DNA of 64,000 nucleotides, taken from NCBI GenBank assembly GCA_037482015.1, contig JBBFKT010000001.1:525854-589853 (forward strand), read 5' to 3'. The DNA is from Thermodesulforhabdaceae bacterium (GTDB taxonomy: Bacteria > Desulfobacterota > Syntrophobacteria > Syntrophobacterales > Thermodesulforhabdaceae). A program made the translations under genes and the position numbers. Under the pieces are notes generated by a model that was given only the letters and a program-made list of their open reading frames with translations, made no database searches and was not told the DNA's origin. This document shows positions 55,837 to 62,882 of this stretch, in pieces; positions within the stretch are counted from its first letter, which is position 1, and every line of letters begins with the position of its first letter.

Positions 55837-56859
55837 TTAACTGATAAAAACAGGTTTGTAATATTCCATATCTTCAATAACCGCTCCCGCCCCTCTGACA
55901 ATAGCAGTAAGCGGATCATCAGCTACGTGAACATTAAGGGTTGTTTCTCGCCGTATCAATTCGTCAAGACCTCTTAAAAGAGATCCCCCTCCCGCAAGCC
56001 ATATTCCTCGCTCGTAAATGTCAGCGGCAAGATCTGGGGGGGTCTTTTCAAGAGCCCGTTTAACAGATTCCACGATAATATTTACCGGTTCTTGAAGAGC
56101 CTCTCTCACTTCTTCATCTGTGATAAAGAAAGTTTTGGGAATTCCCGTAAGTATTTCTTTTCCTGTTAGCTGAACTTTAACTGGTTCTCCCACAGGTATA
56201 GCAGATCCAACCTGTATTTTAATTTGCTCAGCGAGTATTTCACTGATGATCATTTGGTGTTTCCGTTGGATGTAACGTAGAATAGCTTCGTTTGCTTCAT
56301 CCCCTGCTACTCTCACAGACTCACTATAGGCGATGGCGAAAAGAGAAATGATAGCAACCTCTGTTGTTCCTCCACCAATATCGACTATCATACTTCCCAC
56401 GGGTCGATCTACAGGTAAGCCAGCTCCAATTGCAGCAGCCATAGGTTCTTCAATAAGCATAACACTGCCGGCTCCAGCCTGTTCTGCTGCCTCTATTACT
56501 GCTCGCTTTTCCACCGATGTAATACCCGTTGGAACTGCAATGACAAGCTTTGGTTTGATAAAATGCTTACGTTTTAGAACTGTGCTCAAAAAACTTTTTA
56601 TCATGATGCTGGTGACTTCAAAATCGGCAATAACGCCATCTTTGAGAGGACGAATGGTCACGATGCGCTGACCATGCTTTCCCATCATTTCCCTTGCCGC
56701 TCGACCAACGGCAACCACCTTGTAATCGTCCTGGCGAATGGCAACTACGGATGGTTCATTGAGCACTATACCATGTCCGCGAAGGTAAATAAGTGTATTA
56801 GCTGTGCCTAAATCCATTGCCAGATCTTTCGCAAAGAAACGCAACAATCGTCCGAACAT
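55837..56859 (-). CDS. mreB: Rod-shape-determining protein MreB
   Basis: An actin homologue that guides lateral wall synthesis beneath the inner membrane. The 340 residues begin MFGRLLRFFAKDLAMDLGTA, giving an amphipathic membrane-binding start, and contain the nucleotide-binding motifs DLGTANTLIYLRG, IVDIGGGTTEVAIISL and GIWLAGGGSLLRGLDELI. Length is usual. It is alone: mreC, mreD, mrdA and rodA do not follow within the window, which is unlike the common mreBCD order. Confidence 0.95.
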   Translation of the reverse strand: MFGRLLRFFAKDLAMDLGTANTLIYLRGHGIVLNEPSVVAIRQDDYKVVAVGRAAREMMGKHGQRIVTIRPLKDGVIADFEVTSIMIKSFLSTVLKRKHFIKPKLVIAVPTGITSVEKRAVIEAAEQAGAGSVMLIEEPMAAAIGAGLPVDRPVGSMIVDIGGGTTEVAIISLFAIAYSESVRVAGDEANEAILRYIQRKHQMIISEILAEQIKIQVGSAIPVGEPVKVQLTGKEILTGIPKTFFITDEEVREALQEPVNIIVESVKRALEKTPPDLAADIYERGIWLAGGGSLLRGLDELIRRETTLNVHVADDPLTAIVRGAGAVIEDMEYYKPVFIS

Positions 56860-57044
56860 AGCTTCATTCCACCTTTTGCTTTTGGTTTTCCATTGTTGAC
56901 GAGCACAAGAAAAACTTACATCTTGATCTCTTTCTTTTTAGACTTAGAGTGCTGCTGAGGTCAAATTATTTTACTGGGAGGACGGTTGTTTTTCTCCAAA
57001 ATTTAAGTCTAGGAAACGGAATTAAATCGAAGAAGGAGGAATCC

Positions 57045-57698
57045 ATGGTTGAAAACAGATTAAAGCTCGCTGCTGGATTATTTCTAGGAATTATTTCGTT
57101 GGTAATACCAGTTTTAGGAATCGCTGCTGATCTTCCTAATTCAGGGGTGGTCGTTAAGGTTATAGATGGTGACACTGTTGAACTGGAAGGGCACGTAACA
57201 GTTCGGTATTTTGGTATTGATGCCCCTGAGATTGCTCATGATGATACTCCTGCTGATTGTTTTGGAAATGATGCTAGAGATAGAAACACCAGATTAGTGC
57301 TTGGGAAAAAGGTAAGGCTTCAGTATGAAGATAAAGGCGATAAAGTTGATCATCACGGGCGAGTGCTCGCTTACGTGTTTTTAGAAGATGGCACTCTGGT
57401 TAACGAGCTTTTAGTAAGAGAGGGTTACGCCTTTTTACTTCAGGATTCGAGAGGATTTTCCAGATCCCAGCATTTTTTGAAGGCTCAGCAAGATGCGATA
57501 AAGAACAGGAGAGGCATGTGGGGGGCGTGCAAATACGATAAAGAAGCGTATTATGTTGGCAATCAGAGAAGTTTTGTATTTCACAGACCCGGATGTTCCT
57601 TTGGCAAGCAGATGTCACCTTCGAACCAGGTGAGGTTTAATAGTCGCGAAGAAGCTTTTATGGAGGGCTACCATCCATGTCGGAGATGCAAACCTTAG
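57045..57698 (+). CDS. Secreted thermonuclease (SNase) family protein with Cys-rich C-terminal motif
   Basis: A 217-residue exported nuclease-like protein: signal peptide 1-28 (cleavage near LGIAA), SNase beta-barrel (about 32-150) with VVKVIDGDTVELE, VRYFGIDAPEIAH, DHHGRVLAYVF and NRRGMWG. The C-terminal region YVGNQRSFVFHRPGCSFGKQ plus YHPCRRCKP resembles the small metal-binding Ada-like domain attached to some SNases. AAGGAGG lies 5 nt before ATG 57045, so the 32-codon upstream extension of the frame is not used. It overlaps the NUDIX gene by 22 bp. Confidence 0.85.
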   Translation: MVENRLKLAAGLFLGIISLVIPVLGIAADLPNSGVVVKVIDGDTVELEGHVTVRYFGIDAPEIAHDDTPADCFGNDARDRNTRLVLGKKVRLQYEDKGDKVDHHGRVLAYVFLEDGTLVNELLVREGYAFLLQDSRGFSRSQHFLKAQQDAIKNRRGMWGACKYDKEAYYVGNQRSFVFHRPGCSFGKQMSPSNQVRFNSREEAFMEGYHPCRRCKP

Positions 57699-58210
57699 TC
57701 TATGATCTTGACTCCCGCCTTTACCCGCCTCGACCCATTGTAGGAGTGGGAGGGTTGATATTCAATGGTGATAAAATTCTTCTAGGGCTGAGGGGGAAAG
57801 ATCCCGGTAAAGGTAAATGGTCGATCCCTGGTGGGGCAGTAGCTGTTGGGGAGACTCTGGAAGAAGCGCTGAAGAGAGAAATATACGAGGAAGTGGGCAT
57901 CCCTGTAGAAGTTAAAGATATTGTTGCCGTTCTCGACCGTATTATCAAGGACGAGAACGACAACATAGCCTATCATTACATTCTAATTGATTTTCTATGT
58001 ATTCCTGTCGATCATTCAATACCAAGACCTGGTTCAGATCTTGTTGATTGTCGATATTTTTCAATCGAAGAGATCGATCGTTACAACCTTACCCGTGGCA
58101 CTGCCTCCATAGCGAAGCAAGTTTTTAACTATCTAACCGGGAAATCATCGATAATACCCGTTTACAATCCTGATCAAGCCTCTAATGTTTTTTCTTCTCT
58201 TCGTCCATGA
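57677..58210 (+). CDS. NUDIX hydrolase
   Basis: A 177-residue pyrophosphohydrolase. The Nudix box starts at GGAVAVGETLEEAL and ends REIYEEVGI (about 55-77), with all the Glu residues for metal binding. The preceding PRPIVGVGGLIFNGDKILLG is typical of ADP-ribose or 8-oxo-dGTP type enzymes, but substrate cannot be fixed by eye. It is translated from within the end of the SNase gene and overlaps the convergent response regulator by 29 bp, so the region is very compact. Confidence 0.88.
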   Translation: MSEMQTLVYDLDSRLYPPRPIVGVGGLIFNGDKILLGLRGKDPGKGKWSIPGGAVAVGETLEEALKREIYEEVGIPVEVKDIVAVLDRIIKDENDNIAYHYILIDFLCIPVDHSIPRPGSDLVDCRYFSIEEIDRYNLTRGTASIAKQVFNYLTGKSSIIPVYNPDQASNVFSSLRP

Positions 58211-58643
58211 TTTCTTTAGCGGCTGCATACATTCCTTCTTCTGCGAAGGCGATGGCGGCTCCATGACGTTCTAGCTTAGCTTTGTAAGCATCTCTGAGCA
58301 CCTTAACGAGATGATCAATGTTTACAGGTTTTTGAAGATATTCAAATGCTCCAAGCCGCCTTGCCTCTTCTTCATCCTTTTCCGAACCGTGACCTGTTAG
58401 AATGATAACCTGGATTTCGGGATAGGCTTTTTTCACTCGACGCAGAACTTCCATACCATCTATCCCGGGCATTCTGAGGTCGAGCACCATAACATCTGGG
58501 ATTTCCTCGTCGAGGGACTGCAGAGCCTCTTCACCACTGAGAGCCACATCGGGACCCAGATCTCTCATTTTTAGTCTTTCTGCGAGAGCCTTCACAAAGT
58601 CCTCTTCATCATCTACGAGTAACACTCTAAATTGCTTTGCCAT
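58182..58643 (-). CDS. Single-domain response regulator with AFAE tail
   Basis: A 153-residue CheY-like protein: acidic pocket VDDEEDF (10-16), phospho-acceptor D55 in VMVLDLRMPG, T83 and K105 in LQKPVN. There is no DNA-binding domain. The extra C-terminal helix (about 120-150) carries AAIAFAEEG (129-137), a motif also present twice in the product of the upstream neighbour. GGAG stands 6 nt before ATG 58643. A two-gene minus-strand operon with that neighbour is likely. It probably works with a kinase encoded elsewhere. Confidence 0.87.
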   Translation of the reverse strand: MAKQFRVLLVDDEEDFVKALAERLKMRDLGPDVALSGEEALQSLDEEIPDVMVLDLRMPGIDGMEVLRRVKKAYPEIQVIILTGHGSEKDEEEARRLGAFEYLQKPVNIDHLVKVLRDAYKAKLERHGAAIAFAEEGMYAAAKEIMDEEKKKH

Positions 58644-58660
58644 TTTCAACTCCTATTCTT

Positions 58661-58957
58661 TTAAATTTTTACAGTACCGTAGTAAACGGGTGCTCCCTTG
58701 AGTCCAACGGTTTCGAGGAAAGAAAGGAGAGTGGGTTTTTGAGCTGGCTTAGCAACGGTATCGGTTGCCAAGGCGTAGGCGTAACCAAATTCTTGAGCCT
58801 CGGCAAAGGCTGTAGCTGTGCTGTAATCTTCAATTATTTGCTTCAGAGTCCGTCTAGACTCACGCACCCCAGCCATTTCCATTGCTTCCTTTTCTCTCCC
58901 CTGTTCGGCGAAAGCAACGGCTGCAAAAATTCTTTCAAGAGTGTCTTTCCATCTCAT
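58661..58957 (-). CDS. Small conserved protein with AFAE motifs
   Basis: A 98-residue soluble protein containing AAVAFAEQG (12-20) and TATAFAEAQE (47-56). The same short pattern ends the adjacent response regulator, which suggests common ancestry of a small helical module or a shared partner. I recall similar AFAE-bearing proteins in Desulfobacterota, but do not know a function. The final 25 residues (SFLETVGLKGAPVYYGTVKI) are less helical. It lies 17 bp before the regulator gene on the same strand. Confidence 0.6.
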   Translation of the reverse strand: MRWKDTLERIFAAVAFAEQGREKEAMEMAGVRESRRTLKQIIEDYSTATAFAEAQEFGYAYALATDTVAKPAQKPTLLSFLETVGLKGAPVYYGTVKI

Positions 58958-59148
58958 GGCTTTTCCTCCTTGTTTAAGTTATGTTTGTAACCCATTTCAC
59001 TTTACGTTACAAGCAAGAAACGTTCCCATGGGAAGATTTGTTTTTCTTGCGATGTTTTCGTGTCTTTTAGAAATCAAAAGAACATTTTGAATCGATATGA
59101 GACGTTAAGAAAAGATTGAGTTGTGGTTTATGGTGTCTTAACGTTTCT

Positions 59149-60441
59149 TTATGTTTCTTGATGGTTAATTGGCGGATTAAAGTATCCAAAACGGATGGTC
59201 GGTGATATTTCTCGAACACGTTCCATCCAGGTCATTATGCCAATGGGCTTCCCGGAAGGCTTAAAATTAATAGAACGCATATACCATTCAGGATCGATAT
59301 TGAAGTTTCTCATCTGGATAAGATCAATTTGAGTTGTGCGAAGAAGATCTTCAAAAGCTTTGAATTCAGCAAGGTCGTCGGTAAACCCTGGTAACATGAA
59401 ATAATTGATGGACACGAAGAGCCCAAGGTCTTTGGCTTTAGAGATGAATTTCTTTACATCGTCGAGTTTATATCCTTTGGGACGGTAGTAAGCATTATAA
59501 TATTCAGGTTGAAGGCTGTTAAGGCTTACTCTTACGCTCTGTAGCCCGGCTTTTGCGAGCTTTTCCAATACATCGGGAATACTTCCGTTTGTGTTCATAT
59601 TTATTGTCCCTGAAGTTATTTCAGATCTTATCAGACGAATTCCTGCTTCAATGGTGTTGGCTACGAGTAGTGGCTCTCCTTCACAGCCCTGTCCAAAGCT
59701 GGCTACTGGTTTTGGGGCTTTTTTAAAATGCATAACGGCAACTTCTGCAAGTTCCTCCGGGTTGGGAGTAAATTTGATGCGCTGTTGGGTAGATGGTATG
59801 GGTGAATTGGTTTGGAGACTAATGCATCCTATGCATCTGGCATTGCATCTGGGAGAAGATGGAAGGGGAGCTTCCCATCGCCTGAGGAAAAAATTGCGAG
59901 CAGCAGGACAGGCATAGGTGAGAGCACAGCGGGCAAGGTGATGAATAAGTCTATTGTGACGGTATTGCTTCATCCACAGGCGAGCGTGTTCACTAACTTT
60001 TTCAAGATCAAGGTGTTTAACGTCCTGACGTTCGTCCGGATCAACTCTCATTGCCGCCACAACAAATTGTCCCTCGTGCCATCCTACAGCAGCGTAGGAA
60101 AATAAAGGCAATACTGGAGCACTGGGTTTTGTGCGGTAAGCTGCAGAGAGAAGAGTTGTATAAGCCGGGGCTACGGATGCTGCAACAGCCTGCACGGATC
60201 CATTCTTTCCATAGGGGTTTTGCGTTAATACCGAGAATTTCTTTTTTCTCGAGTCAAATCCCACAGGGAGTCTTCCAGGAAGCACAAATAGTTCACTTCC
60301 TTCTGGAAGAGGTATCCACTCGCTTCTATTAAGACATCTCCACTGCCCGGCTTCGCTTCCCGCCATTTCAAGAAAAGGATGTTCCATAATCCTTCCAGTT
60401 TGATCAGCAAAAACAAGCAAAGGATATCTTCTGGATGCCAT
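59149..60441 (-). CDS. Radical SAM protein of unknown specificity
   Basis: A 430-residue enzyme with a long N-terminal extension (about 1-190) and a radical SAM barrel whose cluster motif is C199-x3-C203-x2-C206 in SPRCNARCIGCIS. Supporting strings are SFGQGCEGEPLLVAN, TINMNTNGSIPDVLEKLAKA and VRVSLNSLQPEYYNAYYRP, as in the MoaA/SPASM-related class. No second SPASM cluster is obvious. The product is not identifiable. It lies 6 bp downstream of a polysaccharide deacetylase-like gene, forming a pair. Confidence 0.8.
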   Translation of the reverse strand: MASRRYPLLVFADQTGRIMEHPFLEMAGSEAGQWRCLNRSEWIPLPEGSELFVLPGRLPVGFDSRKKKFSVLTQNPYGKNGSVQAVAASVAPAYTTLLSAAYRTKPSAPVLPLFSYAAVGWHEGQFVVAAMRVDPDERQDVKHLDLEKVSEHARLWMKQYRHNRLIHHLARCALTYACPAARNFFLRRWEAPLPSSPRCNARCIGCISLQTNSPIPSTQQRIKFTPNPEELAEVAVMHFKKAPKPVASFGQGCEGEPLLVANTIEAGIRLIRSEITSGTINMNTNGSIPDVLEKLAKAGLQSVRVSLNSLQPEYYNAYYRPKGYKLDDVKKFISKAKDLGLFVSINYFMLPGFTDDLAEFKAFEDLLRTTQIDLIQMRNFNIDPEWYMRSINFKPSGKPIGIMTWMERVREISPTIRFGYFNPPINHQET

Positions 60442-60447
60442 GACTTC

Positions 60448-61272
60448 CTACTTTTCTAGCATTTCCTTAAATGAGGTTATCTTTATGGAGGTGTTTTTTC
60501 GGGCAACTTCTATAAAGTTTGCGATAAAAAGAAAAGCGTTAAGATTCATCCGGTTGTGGTGAATCATAATTCCTGCAGGTTCACTTGTTGCAAATAACTG
60601 TTTACAATCTTCAATGAGGTGGTCAAAGTCAGAGCCTTTCTGGGATGCTTTTCTTGTATGTAGATCGATGTATATCCTAAAAATTCTCAGGCTACGTTGT
60701 TTGGTAACTTTCTTCTGATCTGTTGATATGGCTTTAAATCCCAGATTGTAAAGAAGTGTAAAGACTTCAGGGCTTATACGATTCCATGGAGGAGTAAATA
60801 CGGGCACAAAGGCGTTTCCAAATATTTCTTTCATCTTGTTTAGCCCTTTCCACAAATCTTGCCACTTTTGATTTTCAGTTCGGCTTGGTCCGAATTCGGC
60901 TTTTTTTCCATCCTTTTCCCAATTTGTGTGTCTCCATCCATGTTGATGCCACGACCATAGGGTTTCCGACGGCGACGCCATTTGAAACAGCTGGTCGATT
61001 CTTTTTTTGTTTATCCATGCTGGAACTACTGCAAGAGCAAGAGGAACCTCAAAATATCTGAATATCTTGCATAGGGCATTAAAGGCAACCCCAGGAATGC
61101 CTATGTCATCAGCTCTGAAGAAAATATTTACAGTTTTTGACTGCTTAGACAACATAATTTCTTCTAAACGATCCAGCCAACCTTCTGGGAAGTTTTGCCA
61201 GACAGAGCTTACTTTTTTTGCACAATACTTTTTAGGGAGTTCAGCAATATCCGTAAGTTCTGATAGATTCAT
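60448..61272 (-). CDS. Polysaccharide deacetylase family protein
   Basis: A 274-residue NodB-homology-like protein with no signal peptide. Metal-binding features of the family are visible in IFFRADDIGIPG (Asp pair near 54-55) and SWHQHGWRHTN (His-x3-His), and PVFTPPWNRIS matches the conserved proline/arginine segment. Lack of an export signal suggests a cytoplasmic deacetylase acting on a small sugar or lipid-linked substrate. The gene heads a two-gene unit with the radical SAM gene. Two TTACGTTA strings lie upstream of its start. Confidence 0.75.
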   Translation of the reverse strand: MNLSELTDIAELPKKYCAKKVSSVWQNFPEGWLDRLEEIMLSKQSKTVNIFFRADDIGIPGVAFNALCKIFRYFEVPLALAVVPAWINKKRIDQLFQMASPSETLWSWHQHGWRHTNWEKDGKKAEFGPSRTENQKWQDLWKGLNKMKEIFGNAFVPVFTPPWNRISPEVFTLLYNLGFKAISTDQKKVTKQRSLRIFRIYIDLHTRKASQKGSDFDHLIEDCKQLFATSEPAGIMIHHNRMNLNAFLFIANFIEVARKNTSIKITSFKEMLEK

Positions 61273-61429
61273 TCTATCTGTCCTTTTTTGCTAAAATCCT
61301 GCATTGATATATAGTCTGATGATGAGCTATTTTTATACACCGTTTATTCATTGTTCCCCTTACGTTACACGGATGGCGGATGTTACGTTATTTTCTTCTA
61401 AATTAGTATGACCATCTTTTTGTTGAGAA

Positions 61430-61909
61430 TCATTCTGTTTTCGATTTCTGTTTCTGGAATAGCTCTTTTAAGCTGGAGTCTATTTCGTCCTCCGAAAAGT
61501 TGTCCTCGAGCTGAAAATAAGGGGTTGACGACGAGTGGATTGACAACATATCAAAAGCTGTATTTATAGCACTCCACGCCCATGTTCGCCATGCCTGGAA
61601 TGCTTCTGGATCTCCTTGTTTAAGTTTTTCCAGGTTGATATTAGCATCTAATCCTTGCATAGAAAGTTCTTCCTTTATGGCTTGTATTAGATCGTCATCA
61701 ATTTTGGGTCTTCGCTCAGCTATACAATCCACGATTAGATTTAGGAAAAAGGAAGCAGGGTTTCCTTCTATAAGCTCCGGGTGGCAAATTAAACACATAT
61801 CCTTATCGTGAGGAATTTTTCCGTTCTCTGGAAAACGGTTTTCTCGAGCAAGCTTGATAAAATGAGTTTTTGTGTAATCTAGCATCTGACTGTATGACTT
61901 CGTATTCAT
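61430..61909 (-). CDS. Hypothetical protein with a lone CxxCH motif
   Basis: A 159-residue acidic, helical protein with no signal peptide. Near residue 39 it holds MCLICHPELIEG; without export this cannot be a normal c-type haem site and is more likely a metal or structural motif. No family is recognised. The ATG at 61909 (MNTKSYSQML) is supported by GAGGAG 7 nt upstream. A tiny broken membrane ORF lies 53 nt upstream on the same strand. Confidence 0.5.
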   Translation of the reverse strand: MNTKSYSQMLDYTKTHFIKLARENRFPENGKIPHDKDMCLICHPELIEGNPASFFLNLIVDCIAERRPKIDDDLIQAIKEELSMQGLDANINLEKLKQGDPEAFQAWRTWAWSAINTAFDMLSIHSSSTPYFQLEDNFSEDEIDSSLKELFQKQKSKTE

Positions 61910-61961
61910 GATGACACTCCTCTTTTCCACAATTCAGCGTTTTAGTTTGGGCTTTACTTAA

Positions 61962-62118
61962 TTAAAATTTCAAAAGCTTTTTCAGAAGTTCAGCAAACAC
62001 AACATGATTGATAAAGATCATAGCAACAATAGTAAGAATCACTAAAAACTTATCCGATCTTTTCTAATTCTTTAAGGATTTCCGGACTCAAATTATAAAA
62101 ATGTTTTATTTTGCTCAT
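61962..62118 (-). pseudogene. Tiny membrane protein ORF, apparently frameshifted
   Basis: This is within the 298-bp gap before nth. The minus-strand ATG at 62118 begins MSKIKHFYNLSPEILKELEK. One base later, in the +1 frame, the sequence continues SDKFLVILTIVAMIFINHVV and then FAELLKKLLKF to a TAA at 61962, giving a 51-residue protein with one membrane helix and a basic end. No strong ribosome site is seen. The two halves fit together well but could be coincidence in A+T-rich DNA. Confidence 0.3.
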
Positions 62119-62207
62119 ATCAAATTTTATCATACAATGCTCGATGAGGATGTTCAACTACACTTTTTCTCGATCCAAAAATCTGGTCGTTTTTAGGAGC
62201 ACTGCAA

Positions 62208-62861
62208 ATGGACCAAGACCGAATTGTTCAAGTTCTTACTATTTTGAGAGATCTTTATGGCACAAGACCCTGGAACTGGCACACCAGGCAAAAACCTTTT
62301 TACGTGCTCATCGCAACGATTCTTTCCCAAAGGACTCGGGACCCTCAAACCGATGCAGCAGCTAAGCGCCTGTTTGGGCAGTATCCTACACCTCAGGCTC
62401 TCGCTGAAGCTCCTCTTGAAGATATAGAGAAACTTATAAAGCCCGTAAATTTTTACAAGACCAAGGCTAAGCGAGTTAAAGAAGTAAGCCGGGTGATAGC
62501 TCAGGAGTTTGGTGGTAAAGTTCCTGAGTCGCTTGATGTTCTTATGAAACTACCAGGAGTAGGGCGAAAAACTGCTAACTGCGTTCTTCTCTACGGCTTT
62601 CATCAGACGGCTCTCCCTGTGGATACTCATGTTCATCGTATTGCTAACCGCCTTGGGTGGATTGAAACAACATCTCCTGAAGAAACGGAAATGGTGCTGA
62701 CTAACATCGTTCCTTCAGAGTGGATTCCTCTCGTGAATGATCTTTTCGTAAAGCATGGTCAGACCTTTTGTAGCCCTCAGAAGCCCAGATGCCATGATTG
62801 CCCGGTTTTTTCTCTTTGCCAACACGGGCGTGGCGTTGAAGTCAAGAGTCATACAAAGTAA
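62208..62861 (+). CDS. nth: Endonuclease III
   Basis: A DNA glycosylase/AP lyase for oxidised pyrimidines. The 217 residues show the helix-hairpin-helix MKLPGVGRKTANCVLLYGF with the catalytic lysine, then the catalytic aspartate in LPVDTHVHRIANRLGW, and the [4Fe-4S] pattern C-x6-C-x2-C-x5-C in FCSPQKPRCHDCPVFSLC. AGGAG precedes the ATG by 8 nt. A 22-bp gap leads to the glycosyltransferase-like gene on the same strand. Confidence 0.95.
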   Translation: MDQDRIVQVLTILRDLYGTRPWNWHTRQKPFYVLIATILSQRTRDPQTDAAAKRLFGQYPTPQALAEAPLEDIEKLIKPVNFYKTKAKRVKEVSRVIAQEFGGKVPESLDVLMKLPGVGRKTANCVLLYGFHQTALPVDTHVHRIANRLGWIETTSPEETEMVLTNIVPSEWIPLVNDLFVKHGQTFCSPQKPRCHDCPVFSLCQHGRGVEVKSHTK

Positions 62862-62882
62862 ATACAAAGGGGGATCTAATCT

